Source of the DNA: Phyllostachys edulis
Lineage: Eukaryota > Streptophyta > Magnoliopsida > Poales > Poaceae
Direction of reading: 5' to 3'
DNA length: 64,000 nt
NCBI GenBank assembly: GCA_036346405.1
Contig: CM070548.1
Location: forward strand, 59,766,611 to 59,830,610
The notes beneath the pieces are model-generated. The model had not been told where the DNA came from. It saw nothing but the letters and a program-made list of their open reading frames with translations, and did not search any database. A program made the position numbers and the translations under genes. Shown here piece after piece: positions 23,062-34,905 of this stretch. Within the stretch, counting starts at the first letter, position 1; each line of letters opens with the position of its first letter.

Positions 23062-23745
23062 TTGTTGCTACACAATGCTATACCATTGGAAGCACTTCCA
23101 ACGATATAGCAAAGTTTCGTGGAGTTTTAATATAGTGTAGCAAGTTTCATGTAAGTTTCAACGATGCAAAAGTTTCATGGAAGTTTTAGTTTTAAACGAT
23201 CGAAGTTTTAAGAAGGTTTCAACAAAAGTTTCAAATAGATTTCATCAGGTTCTGCAAAAATTTGAAGTTCTAAAATCTTTCGAGGAAGTTAAAAAAAATC
23301 AAGCAAAAGTTCCATCCATGTTTCATGAAGTTTCACTAGGTTTCAGAGAGTTTCAAATAGTTTCCAGAAAGTTTCAGTGCATTATGAGAGTGTTTCAATG
23401 TTTTTCAATGAATTTCAAATGAAAACTTGTCATATACAAAAAAAAAAAGATGAAACTTAATGAAACTATATGAAACTTCATGAGACTTGGGATGAAATTT
23501 CATAAGACTTGGGATGAAACTTCATGACACTTAATGAAACTATATGAAACTTGATTAAACGCGATGAAACTATATGAAAATTGATGAAACACGATGAAAC
23601 TTGGAATGAAACTTAATGAAACACGATGAAACTTGGGATGAAACTTAATGAAATTTCATGTGACTTGGGATGAAACTTAATGAAACTTCATGAGACTTGG
23701 GATAAAACTTAATGAAACTTGCCATGAAAATAAGGGCAAGAAGAG
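23062..23745. repeat. Unit 2: terminal hairpin plus inverted TTTCA / TGAAA array
   Basis: Tandem copy of unit 1's non-coding part: stem-loop GCTATACCATTGGAAG / CTTCCAACGATATAGC, TTTCA-rich half up to about 23420, strand switch at an A-rich tract (about 23438-23449), then a TGAAAC-rich half. Confidence 0.8.
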
Positions 23746-23762
23746 TGGAAAAAACAAGGGAA

Positions 23763-24383
23763 ATCCTTACTCTGAGGACCTCTCTTGCCGCCTACCCTCG
23801 ACCTCGGGGCGTCCTCCTCAGCGGGCTCGCCCGCTTGGGCGCCACCGCCACCACTGGTCAGTGCACCGCCCCACCACCATCCTCGGCTTCTCCCCATGGG
23901 CGCCAGGGAACATCGTCGTCGACCTCTGCATCTCTGCCGCCATCTGCGGCAAGGAAGGCATCATCTTTGCGGTGGCACGGGTCCCGTGTCGATTGGGAGG
24001 GTTCAACAGCGCCTCGACCAGAGCTCGTCACCGAGCACGAGCTCTGGCAGCCACAGAGCCTCTTGGCAAGAACCAACCATTCAAGCTGCAGACAATAGGG
24101 ACATCTACAAGTGGAAGCGGTGTGGTCGATCTTTGGTCGATCATTTTGGTCTAGAGTAGGTAGGGTGCGATGGGGAGGACCGGTGCTCCAAGCTCGCAGA
24201 GGCCATGGCGGGAAGGAGGTTGTGTGGGCGGAGATCGTCGAGGAGAATGACCTTGTGGAGACAGAGCTCGGCGAGATCACCAACGGTGGTTCGTGGATGC
24301 CGTGTACAACATGGAGAGGAGCACTGGACACCATAAACAAGAGCAAGGAGTATGGAGGAAGGGAAGAGATAAGGTTGTATTGA
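23763..24383 (+). pseudogene. PRISE fragment, copy B
   Basis: Same family part as copy A. Fragments such as VHRPTTILGFSPW, AAICGKEG and ELVTEHELWQPQSL are spread over different frames through indels, and the C-terminal block continues to the same GGREEIRLY ending. There is no intact reading frame. Confidence 0.78.
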
Positions 24384-24479
24384 GGAGGGATCGAGTGTGT
24401 AGGGTTGAGAATGGATGGCATCAAGCTATCTCGTTGATTTTGGCTCGGATGGTATCTGAGTGTAAGTTTTTCCCATGAT

Positions 24480-25305
24480 TTAAATATTTAAAAGATATCG
24501 ATTGCCAAAGTTTGACAACACGTATTTAGGGGTGCAAGTGGGTACGGGCTGTTCGCGAACCCACTAAATCCGTCCCACAATAAACGGTAAGTGGACTCCT
24601 GCTGGCTAGCTTATCTTTTAAGTGGACTTAAGTGGCGACCCACATAGCCCATAATTTAGCCCGCGTAGCCCACCTCTTAACTCCAAATGAACTAGCTTCT
24701 CTTGTTGATGTGCTCTTGTGCGGAACCGCAAGAAGGACATGCAGCGCAATTAACGCGTGTTCCTATTTGGCTAATCCCATCTCACGGCATGACAGATTGC
24801 ATTTATTCTTCTCAATATCAGTTGGCTACCAAACGATGGCTCTATGAATTGCACCGCGAGAACCCAGACCAGAACACGAGAAAGGCTTAGCCGGAGCTAG
24901 AGAAGCATTGACTCGTGCGTGCGGTCGCACTGCCGTGATGCTCTGCTCAGAATAAGAGTAGCAATAACTTGTACTTAAGGATGATTTGACTTTGAATGGA
25001 ACAATCTGACGATAAAATTGTGAAATTCCAAAGTTGAAGCATAAAGTATGCTTTTGGTAGCTGTTTCCTTCTAAAGATGTTGAATCAATGGACACTATCA
25101 GTGGTTGTAGGCTTATCTAAACAATGAGAATTTTATTGGGGGCAGAGTCCATGGATGTGTTGATAAAATCAAGAGTTGTTTTATTCTCACCATATATGAT
25201 CAGAGGAACTAGGAATTACATTGGACAAAACAACAAATTGGAGACAGAATGTATTCTTCTCTACATGCATACACCATTGTTTCAGCAAACACTAGAGGCC
25301 TTTAG
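24480..25305. other. Intergenic stretch, no gene seen
   Basis: Holds a short patch with repeated GTGGACT and TAGCCCA words (24590-24670), and otherwise unremarkable sequence. It is repeated at about 62870-63715. Confidence 0.5.
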
Positions 25306-25596
25306 TCAATCATCGTTCATCATCCCTGGTGAACCATCATCGTCCTTGAAGCTCCGGCGCATGGGTGACGCCTCTGGTGAACCGTTATCATCCTTGAAGC
25401 TCCGACGCATGGGTGACGCGCCTGGTGAACCATTGTCATCATTGAAGTTCCGACGCATGGGGCGTCGTCTTTGGTGAACCATTACCATCCTTGAAGCTCC
25501 GGCCCATCGGTGTCATCTTTGGTGAACAATCATCACCCTTGAAGCTCCGGCGCATGGGCGACAACTCAATGTGGATGTCGTCGTTGTTTGTCCTCG
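25306..25596 (-). CDS. Hypothetical repeat protein fragment over a 48-bp minisatellite
   Basis: Not recognised. Read on the minus strand from an ATG at 25596, it gives a short acidic/basic protein. It is built of a 16-residue repeat (consensus MRRSFKDDNGSPEASP) and ends NDD-stop. An indel in repeat 3 breaks the frame here but not in the duplicate copy at 63.7-63.95 kb. Upstream (25597-25880, minus) lies ENTVYARENRFMQEIVEFHQ, interrupted by a stop and followed by LDENIKEEDEEDADTD, which recalls retroelement-associated hypothetical proteins. This may be a decayed retroelement ORF or simply a translated minisatellite. Confidence 0.3.
25328..25567. repeat. 48-bp minisatellite, about five units
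   Basis: Units begin GGTGAACCATCATCGTCCTT and contain GAAGCTCCGGCGCATGGG. The period of 48 bases (16 codons) keeps a reading frame open on both strands. Confidence 0.85.
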
Positions 25597-25899
25597 ACAT
25601 CCCTTCCTTTCCAGCATAACGAGAGGGCGAGTGGGGGCACTACCCGAGAAGGCCGGTGTGTGCTCCACCGCTTCCTGCACGTGGCCACAGGACATCAAGA
25701 GCATCCGGAGATCATCGTACGATCGATCGGTGTCGGCGTCCTCCTCGTCTTCTTCCTTGATGTTCTCATCGAGGTTGACCATGTCCTACATGTTGAGCTG
25801 GTGGAACTCGACGATCTCCTGCATGAACCGATTCTCCCTGGCATACACCGTGTTCTCGTGCACCAGCCACCCCTTCTCCGCGAGCAGCGTCTCCAACTA

Positions 25900-26635
25900 C
25901 TGTCGTATATGACAAAGCACAGGCATGCACCCAGCAGCCGTGTCATATATGCATGCAGTTGCAGTCTTGCAGACATCATCGTCGTTCACCATTAGCGTGG
26001 AGCTAGCATGCTAGTGGCCGCCGCTTATGCCCACGTAATGCTCGGCGGGTTGCCGCATTTGCTGCGAACACTAGGCGGCCGGTGCGTGCAACCGCAACTT
26101 GTCCCACTTGCACCCTGACACGTATTCCAAAACTTGTTTTTTTAACTGGAGGGAAGTATTTTATTTGTTGTAAGTTTCTTGTAAAAAATAATACATTCAT
26201 GTGGTCAAAAAGGGGCTCAACAGTTTTATGCACGATTGCATTATGAACAGCAATATCCAAACCATGGAGATTGTTCATGAAGTCATAAATGCATGGTGTT
26301 CCTCGCAAATAAAAAATAAAATATGTGATCTCATATAACACATGCCCTGTTCATCGTGCGGCTATGGGTTGTCTCACAGTAGGCTAGGCATTAAACCGAT
26401 TTTGGACATGAATAATGAAGCACATGGCAAACATACGTTTCTCTCTTCCTCTTTTAACTAAACAAGGGAATAATCAAGAAATTATTATCTGTCTCAGAAA
26501 AACTCACATTACTTAGGTTTTAGGTTTTGCTGCCATAGTTCACATTTAGTTGTACCTAGCTTGCAATTGTATACAATGTTGATTATCCACTAATGCAATC
26601 ATTAGTGCTAGGCACAATTGCTAGTAAGAAAGACT
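25900..26635. other. Intergenic stretch, no gene seen
   Basis: Mixed sequence. Short frames here are not recognisable. Confidence 0.4.
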
Positions 26636-27365
26636 ATGGACTTGTTTGGTTGGTGTTCTGGGCTTCATGCCTGGAAAAAGTGGTGCTTGGAGGTAGCCTA
26701 AAAAATAGATGATTTTTGTCTGGCCAGGCAAGCCTGGGATGTAGTGTTTGGTTAGAGACCTGGGCTCAAGAAACATGTAAAATTTAAAAATTACGCTTTG
26801 AGAAGGAGAAAGCGTAAAATGCATGAAATACGCTTTCATAAGCACCCTTCAAATTAGCTTCATCCCCCCAACCCCAAATCTTCCTCCCTCTATTCCTCAT
26901 TCCTCAAATCTCACGCTCGATTTCACCGAGTTCGTGGCGGCAGTGGTGGGATTCCGACGAGGCAATAGCGGGATGCCAAGACGGAGGGGAGCAACGCTCG
27001 GTGGAGGTCACGGCAGAGCACCACGTCGATGAGGCCCACAGTGAGGAGGCAGCGCTCAGTGGATCTTCGCATCACTGAGGCCCACGACAAGGTGGCAACG
27101 GCGCTCGGTGGAGCTTCGCACCACTAAGGCACACAAGGAGGAGGAGAAGGTGGTAGCCAGGCAAGAAGGAGGAGACGACAGTGATTAGCAAAGGAAGACG
27201 GTGATTAGCGAACATGGTTAGCAGAGAAAGGCGGGGCACCAAGCCGTCAATTTTGGGCACCTAGGCCTGGTAGAGTTGCCTTGACCAAAGAGCTACCCAA
27301 GGTGGCAACCAAACGCACTCCAGCGAGGCACAACCCAAGATGCAAACCGAACATACCCTATAACA
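26636..27365. mobile_element. Candidate MITE-like or small DNA transposon
   Basis: Ends carry inverted TTTGGTTGG / CCAACCAAA-type words (about 26643 and 27308), as in many grass Tourist- or hAT-like MITEs. The interior is GC-rich with repeated GTGGAG and CGCTCGGTGGA words. Neither exact ends nor a target duplication were established. Confidence 0.35.
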
Positions 27366-27409
27366 TTTGAAAGCGACATGAGGGTCCCAGTGCCAAGCCA
27401 CCATTAGTG

Positions 27410-27515
27410 AACCATTCCACAAAAAATAAATTAAATATTAAAACTAAATCATTAACCTATATATCAGATCTGATAAAACAGATACTACACTTGATCTTAG
27501 AAAAAGAACTGAATA
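27410..27515 (-). pseudogene. U2 snRNA pseudogene (5' half)
   Basis: The minus strand contains CTAAGATCAAGTGTAGTATC, the branch-point-recognition region of U2 snRNA. It is followed by TGTTTTATCAGATCTGATAT-like stem IIa sequence and an Sm-like TAATTTATTTTTTG. The first about 20 bases (stem I) are replaced by unrelated sequence and stem IIb is altered, so this is a decayed copy. Confidence 0.75.
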
Positions 27516-27965
27516 ATGTGAAATGCAACGGTGCACCCTTGCCCCTGTTAATCCCTGCCGGCTCGCCTGCTCTGCTCTTCGCTACCGATGTGGTACAAAA
27601 ACCATCTCCCATGCTCCCGCTGCCCTACCGTGGTCTGCCCAACTTTGGGCCGCATTTGCTTTCCGGGCCCTTTATTGCGAGGGCGTGGTGCAAGCCCCAA
27701 CCGTCATCTCCGTGTGTTGGCAAATCGCAGGCACGTACGTTGTATCCTTGCTTGCAGGTGGTCGTTTATGCCAGTGGTAGAGCCAGGAATTTAGCAATGG
27801 TGGTGCACACTTCAAGGATGTTTTTTGTACGACACATAAGTAATTTCACAAGTCCAACATAATTACACAAAAGAGTTCGAAATTATTTAATAGTGCAATA
27901 CAAATAGTTCAAATAAAATCTTACATGAATAAAAGAGTCATAAATAGCTAATGGAAATCACAATA

Positions 27966-29434
27966 CACTACTACAGGAAGCCTCATCACAGACGGTTCGG
28001 AACCGTCATCACAGACGGTTTCCGAACCGTCTATATTTGTTGGTCTGTGATAACAGGTAGTTATCACAGACGGTTCAAAACCATCTGTGAGACTCACTAT
28101 CACAGACGGTTTTTTGTTGAAACCGTCTGTGAAGGCTATTATCCGAGCGGTTTTCATCAAAAACCGTCGTGATCGAGAATATCACCGACGGTTTAATTTA
28201 CAAATAAATGCGTGATGACATTTTCCTGAGCGGTTCTTGTTGAGCAAATGCATGATGAATTCCTGAGCGGTTCTTGTTTAGAACCATCTGTGATAGCCTT
28301 TTACGGGCCAAAAAAACCGCAATTTGCTAAAACTTGGAGGCCGTTTAGAGGCCCTAAACGATCTTTTGGGGTTTTCACTTTTTGAGACCTCGTGAAGAGA
28401 ATTTGACCTTGACTTATGGATTTTCGGATTGAGCTTTTCGTTAGCTTTCCAACGAGCCAAAGAACGTCGCAATCGGAGTTCGTATGCAAAAGTTATGATG
28501 ATTTTACGAGCGGTGCGCGATCTACCATCTATATTTTTGCCCAAACCAAATAACTCAACATGAACTACACACATCACGGTAGCATCACCCACATCACAGT
28601 AGCATCAACTCGACAATCCACATCACAAAGCAAAGGGGAGTAGAGAGTGAGGTCGTGGGAGGCCGGGGCAAGTGGAGGAGGCCGGCGGCGAGGTCGTGGG
28701 AGGCCGGTGGCGAGGTCGAGGCGAGGTGGAGGAGGCCGAGGTGATGGTTCGGATGAGGCCGATGTGATGAGGCCGGACGAGTTGGAGGAGGCCGTCGGCG
28801 ACAAGCTCGGCGGAGGTCAGGCGCAAGGTGTGAGGAGGAGAAACTGCAGAGGAGGAGATGGAGGTATGAGTGTGAGGAGGAGAGACCGTAGAGGAGGAGA
28901 TGGAGGTTATATAAACCGAGTTTGGCTGACTGCCCATTATGTTCAAATTTTCGTTTCGCCCAACAATCGAGCGGTTCTTGTTAAGAACCGTATGTGATAA
29001 CACCTATCACTGAGACGGTTTTAATAGAACCGTCTGTGATAACTCCTGACGGTTCTATTAAAGAAAATGCAGTGACCTGAACCTCGAGGCGGCAAAGCGG
29101 CAAAAGCGTGGCGGTCTGGCGAGAGGATAGCGAGGATATCACAAGCGGTTCTAATTAAAGCGAGAGGATAGCGAGGATATCACAAACGGTTCTTAATTAG
29201 AACCGTCTGTGATAACTAATTATCACAGACGGTTCTTATTCAGAACCGTCTGTGTATTATCACAGACGGTTCTTATTGAGAACCGTCTGTGATTGGCTGG
29301 ATTATCACAGACGGTTTGTGAATAGAACCGTCTGTGATAGGTACCGCGCCACCGCAGTCGACGAGATCCAACGAGGCGGTTCCAAAGGAACCGTGCGTGA
29401 TGGGCGTCTACTATAGCTTTGTTTTGTAGTAGTG
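27966..29434. mobile_element. Non-autonomous CACTA element, 1469 bp
   Basis: Terminal inverted repeats CACTACTACA (27966-27975) and TGTAGTAGTG (29425-29434), with the 3-bp duplication ATA on both sides (27963-27965, 29435-29437). Subterminal regions carry many ATCACAGACGGTT / AACCGTCTGTGAT pairs in both orientations, as CACTA transposases require. No transposase is present. The middle (about 28640-28920) is GA-rich low-complexity sequence. Confidence 0.92.
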
Positions 29435-29439
29435 ATACC

Positions 29440-29738
29440 ACACGGCGTGATCTCATTTCTTGAAACACTTGATTATATCATCATCACTAACCTTCAAGAA
29501 GATATCTAACTCTATAAAGATGACTAAACAATTATTCAATACTTGATCGCCCATACTATTTCTCAACTTGTTCTTCACAAGATTCAACGCCGAAAATACT
29601 CTTTCAACGCTCGCCGTTGCCACCGGTAGGAGCAATACCAATTTGAGAAGCAAGTACACCAACTTGTAAATGTCATGCTTCCTTGTTTCAACAAGCTTAG
29701 TAGAAAACTCATCGAGATTCTTTAGGCCATTAAATTTA
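29440..29738 (-). pseudogene. hAT transposase, C-terminal dimerisation domain
   Basis: Minus strand LVLLLPVATASVERVFSALN followed by KNKLRNSMGDQVLNNCLVIF and a VSDDDIIKCFKK tail. This is the hallmark of TTF-type hAT transposases, which dimerise through this part. It is cut off from the rest of the protein by the Mutator-like insertion. Confidence 0.85.
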
Positions 29739-29960
29739 GGAAAAAGTCCATTTTACACCCCCTGAACTTTGCGCTGAGTCCAAATTACCCCCTGAACTAT
29801 AAAACCGTCTAATTTGCACCCTCGAACTCATAATACCATGTGAATCCACCCCCTCGGGCCGAAAACAGGTGGTTTTGGGCCACGCTGGCATCCACGTGGG
29901 GCGGTTTTGCCGCGTCAACGTCCACGTTGGACGGTTTCGTCGCTTCAGCGCCCAGTTAAG
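29739..29960. repeat. MULE left terminal inverted repeat
   Basis: Matches the reverse complement of about 35290-35518 with scattered differences, including the shared CATAATACCATGTGAATCCA segment. Confidence 0.85.
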
Positions 29961-30287
29961 TGACCACTGTCCGCAACGCATCGCCTAATTCCCCATTTGA
30001 TTTTCCCCAAATCTTTGAACCCTAGCTTGCGACGACATCTTGGCGGCGATGACCACTCGGCGGCGAGCCCGCGGCTGTGCACGACGACCACTCGGCGGCG
30101 ACCTGTGGCGGCACGCGACGACCACTCCCTCTCCGAAATCCCTAGGCGGCGTCGACTTCCACTCGTGGCGGCGGAACCGATTGTGATGTTAGTTCTTCTT
30201 TATTTGTGTCGGTTCTTGGATTAGGATGCTTCTTTTCGGTGGAAGCGAGTAGTTTGTAAGCACATTCATCATCTGCGCCTGTAGGAC

Positions 30288-33000
30288 ATGGATTTGTTGG
30301 ACCATTTGTGTGTTCGATATCATTTTGGAGGAGAATTTTTCAATGACGGCAAGTATGTGCTTTATCTGGGCGGTTGTGAGGCACTATCTTGGATCGATAG
30401 AGATAAAGTTTCTTTGCGAGATTAGAGGCCACCGCAAGACCATTGTGAAATTCAGAAGACATTTTGCTCCACCGGCTATTCCTTGGGAAAGATCTTGCCA
30501 ATGGTGCGAGGGTTTTGATGACGACAAGACATGCATACTAATGAGGGATTGCATTCTTGATGGTGGCGTTCTTTGAGATATATGTCGACTTGGTGAACAA
30601 GAAACCGATGGAGCAGCGACCATGAGGAAGGAAGTGACTTTGAGGAAGAGATGCATGATGAGGAGGTCAGTAGAAATCTGGTGCAGAGGACAATGAAGAT
30701 ATTGGCAAGAAGATTGTTACCCAAGATGTGGGTAATAAGAGTGGTACCATAGAATATGTAACCACGGAGGCAAGCAAGTGTGCATCGTTCCATCTACTCC
30801 TAAGGATAGGCGAAGGAACTAGCTTCATTAGGCGATTCTATGGGTCATGTAGCAGTGAAAAGAGCAAGGTGGATAAGAAGAAGCAAGCTATTGTAGCTAT
30901 GGAGGACACATGTAGCAGTGGTAGTGATTACCTACCAGGTGATTGTGAGAGTTCAGAGGAGGAGGAGGAGGCTGTAGAGATCAAGGAAATGTTGAAGGAG
31001 TTCAACAAGAAGCTTAAGGAAGGAGAGGCATTGAATCCTGATGCCATCTTCTTTGAGGGATCTCATCCACAGTCTGTTGATGCATTTAATGAAGCCATTG
31101 TTGATGATGAGAATGAGACTGAGTACTATGACAGTACTGATGATGAAGCTTCTTTTGAAGAGGATGGTGATGAGCTGATTAGAAAGAAGTCCAAGTATCC
31201 TAGGTTTGATCGCCGTGCTGTTGTCCCAACATTTGCATTGGGTATGAAGTTTGCAGGCAAGCAACAGTTCAAGGAAGCTGTTGTCAACTATGGAATAGCA
31301 GAATAGAACGTGATTAATTTTGTGAAAGATGAGGCCACGGGGTTAGAGCTCGGTGTGATTGGGTCAAGTGCCCTTGGGTTATACTCTTATCCACTAACGA
31401 TGGGGACGAGAGAGCTAGTAGGTTGCATATTTTGTCGATGAGCACACATGCCCACCTAGAAGAGACAATAAACATGTGACTTCGAAAAGAATTGCAGACA
31501 AGTGTGAGAAGATGATCAAAGCAAATCCCACTTGGAGCATGGAAAGCTTGAAGGCCACTGTCTAGGAGGAAATGCAAGCAGATGTTAGCCTCTCCAAGTG
31601 CAAGAGAGCAAAGTCGATTGTCATGCAAAGATTGCTAGATTCCACCAAGGGTGAGTACTCCAAGGTGTTTGATTACCAGCTAGAACTCTTGAGGAGCAAC
31701 CCAAGAAGTACTGTTGTAGTCCTCCTATACCATGACTATGAAGACCTAGTATTCTAGAGATTTTATGTGTGCCTTGATGCTTGTAAGAGAGGTCTACTTG
31801 CTGGTTGTAGGAAAGTCATAGGACTTGATGGTTGCTTCTTCAAAGGAGCAACATTTGGTGAGCTGCTATGTGCTATTGGCAGGGATGTCAACAACCAGAT
31901 GTACCCAATTGCCTGGGCAGTGGTTGAGAAAGAGACAAATGATTCTTGGGATTGGTTTTGTACATTGTTGTTCAAAGATGTTAAAATTGGTGATGGTGAT
32001 GGTTGGGTGATCATATCTGACCAACAGAAGGTATGCATATCCACACTAACTTGTACTTGTAGAATTGTAGTTTGGCTTGGAAACTGACATCTATTCTTGT
32101 AGGGCCTCATTAATGCTATTGTCAATTGGGCACCTAAATGTGAGCACAGAATGTGTGAATGCTAGGTATATTTATGCCAACTGGAAGAAAAATTACAAGG
32201 ACAAGGACTTTCAAAAGAGGTTCTGGAAGTGTGCGAAAGCACCCTACATGATGATGTTCAACTTCTACAAAGCTCAATTGGCACAGAAGACACCAAAAAG
32301 AGCAAAAGCTATGATGAAGACCGACCCACATCATTTGGAGCGGGGCTGGTTCAAGTTGGACTCAAGCGTGATTCAATCGACAATAACATGTGTGATTCTT
32401 TCAATAATTGGATCATTTCACTAGGTTTCTACCTATTATTAGCATACTTGAGGTGATTGGATGCAAAGTTATGGTGAGGATTCAAGAACAAAGAACTAAG
32501 GCTCAAAGATGGCAGGGACGAGTATGCCCAAACATATTCAAGAAATTAAAGTCTTACATAACTGAGTCTTGTTTTTGTCATACTTTGTAGAATGTGAAAG
32601 ATGGTTATGAAGTTAAACACCGTGACAAGAGGTTCACTGTTAGTCTAGAGAACAGAACCTACTCCTGCAGGTATTGGCAACTTTCTGGTCTGCCATGCTG
32701 CCATGCTGTATCTTGCATCTACTATAGCTCAAGGGACATTAATGAATTTATTGCAAAGTGCTATTCAATTGAAGAATTCAACAAGACCTATGAGCATTAT
32801 GCGCAACGATGGAGGGTATTACTTCATGGCCCACCTCTGAAAGACCAAAACCAAGAGCTCTGCATATGTCAAGATGCTAGGAGGGCCAAGGAAGGAGAGG
32901 AGAAGGAACGAATGAGAAACCCAAGAGTACAAGAGTTTCTAGGGTTGGCACCATCATCAGTCTGAGACTTTGCAAAGGCATTGGCCACAATAGGGGATCC
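30288..33000 (+). pseudogene. MuDR-type MULE transposase, degenerate
   Basis: Would cut and paste the element. Order: an N-terminal VRYHFGGEFFNDGKYVLYLG block (ATG at 30288), an acidic stretch (30900-31170), a DNA-binding region (31200-31760), the catalytic MULE domain (GLDGCFFKGATFGELLCAIG and NQMYPIAWAVVEKETNDSWD, then the second Asp in ISDQQ), CEHRMCA.YIYANWKKNY, and a SWIM zinc finger near 32650-32730. A real intron (32029-32102, GTATGC...TTGTAG) precedes GLINAIV. Defects: a TAG at 31304, a TAG at 31562, a stop after DKVSLR near 30420, frameshifts near 32400, and Tyr replacing the first SWIM cysteine (TYSCRYWQLSGLPCCHAV). It is therefore probably inactive. Confidence 0.82.
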
Positions 33001-34440
33001 TGCATGAAGATAAGAGGGGAAGCTGCTACAAATGCTCCTATGCCACCACTGGATGCAATGGTAATGTGCATTGTTACCTTCTTGTGTTTACATAATATGG
33101 ATGCTATTGGTAATGTACATAATATGGATGCAATGGTAATGTACATAATATGGATGCAATGGTAATGTGCATTATCACCTTCTTGTCACCTGCTAATGAT
33201 AAATTGTTCTCAGGTATTATTACCACCAGGAAGCCAGGAGAGTGTACTGAAGAAGAGGAAGGCAGTGACTGCATCATTAGCTTTTAGCCATAAGAGGATA
33301 AGTGGTTCAGGACAGCTGCAATCACATCATACAAGAACAACAATCCAAGATGTAAGCGACTGCACTAACATATTCCCACTTTGATTACAACATGCACATA
33401 ACTGGCCATGTCTCCTTTTCCATATTGCAGTCTGGTATGCCTGTTTAGGAGTTAATCAATACATCAGCTAAGACCAATGTGATAACAACCAAAGGGGAGG
33501 TCAGCTACTATGAACCTTGAGGCTCATGTTCCAAGCTCACAGGCTAGCTTGACAGTGAACATCAATCTGAACTCAGGGTCTGCAAGAGCTCATGTCACAG
33601 CACAGAAACCTTCATGCAAGGCCAAGAAGAAAGTCTTCACTAGGGGCAAAAACAGATGCCTTCAAGTGATTGTAATGTGCCGATCTTGACTAAGGGTTGT
33701 AATGTATTTTGCGGACTTTGTAGAAGTTGGATGTAATGTGCCAGACTTGAGGACACTTTTCACAGACCTGCGTGTTTATGAAAGTACTTTAATGAATGTT
33801 GATGTCCTTCTAATATGTCAATCTGTGGTGTTGAGTGTATGCATGAACTGCTTCTAATCTGTCAATCTGTGGTGTTGAGTGTATGCATGAACTGCTTCTA
33901 ATCTGTCAATTGTTAGGCGAGTTGATACTCCTGGAGTTCAGTGTATGCATGAACAAGTTGGTCTTACGAGATCAACAAGTTGGTCTTACCATAGATGCAT
34001 AGATTCCTGACCAACACATCCTCTTATGGCTATAAGCTAATGAACAAGTTTGTATGATACTCTCAAGGTTATTTTCTCTGTTGTTACTATTCCTTACTAG
34101 TAATGATTTTCTCTGTTGTTATCACAAGTTGGTTTGTCAAATCTTTTCTGATTTCATACTGGCATGACATTATAGGTTGGTTCCAAACTTCTGTATTCTC
34201 ATAAGCTAGAAGAATTGACTTGGCCTTGTTTGCATGACATTACGGATGCATAGACCTAGCATATTGGCATGACATTACAAGTTGATTGTTCTACTAGTAC
34301 TTTTGCATACACCATTATCATTTCCATTCCCGTTAATCAACCAAACATGACAACTGTCATACTTCACAAAATGTTCCTTTCTTTCACATACTTGACAACA
34401 CATGTTTACACAAAGATAACAGTTATCAATTAAAACCAGA
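33001..34440. other. MULE interior, non-coding
   Basis: Transposase 3' region and spacer. It contains TGGATGCAATGGTAATGTAC-type repeats (33050-33175) and two tandem 62-bp copies containing CAATCTGTGGTGTTGAGTGT at about 33815-33910. No other gene seen. Confidence 0.5.
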
Positions 34441-34448
34441 AATCTCGG

Positions 34449-34905
34449 TTAGTAGTTACACAAGAGAGCAACTACAAGCAAAACACATGACACCACTACT
34501 GCAAAACAGCATGTTCTTTCTTTCTCATACTTCACAAATCTAGTTTTCTTTTCATCCAGTGCTGCATCCTTCGCAATCAACATCCCTCTCAGAGTAGCCA
34601 CTTCAGATTTATGCGCATCCATCATACCCTCTAGTTTAGCCCTTGAATCAGCTTTAGAAGCTCTCAGAGCTTTGTTCTGCCTCCTTAGAGACCTCACAGT
34701 GTCTCGCAGATCCAGCATAACCTCCTTCACAAAGGGAGCCGTCTCTTCGACTGCCCAAACCCAAAAATTGCAACCTCCAGCCTACCAAATTGACCACAAT
34801 ACAAAACAATTGCGATGAAGAAACCAATTCAATGAATCAAATACCAATTCTGACATCACATTACTCACCCGCCCTCATACAAGTCATGTACCTCCTTCAC
34901 AGGTT
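34449..34905 (-). CDS. MULE second ORF: coiled-coil protein with C-terminal membrane segment
   Basis: Function not assigned. The ORF 34449-34730 gives VKEVMLDLRDTVRSLRRQNK, a heptad-rich coiled coil of about 60 residues, ending in a hydrophobic stretch (FAVVVSCVLLVVALL) that could anchor in a membrane. A preceding segment CNFWVWAVEE (about 34740-34780) resembles the end of a GRF-type zinc finger, and an upstream exon with VPSLTEGRKVDFVE (about 34900-34960, one stop) may belong to the same gene. It converges on the transposase gene. Whether it aids transposition or is a captured host fragment is open. Confidence 0.5.

Noticed and set aside
23858..24424. 188-residue minus-strand frame over PRISE copy B
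   Set aside because: Antisense shadow of a GC-rich gene fragment. The family match is on the plus strand.
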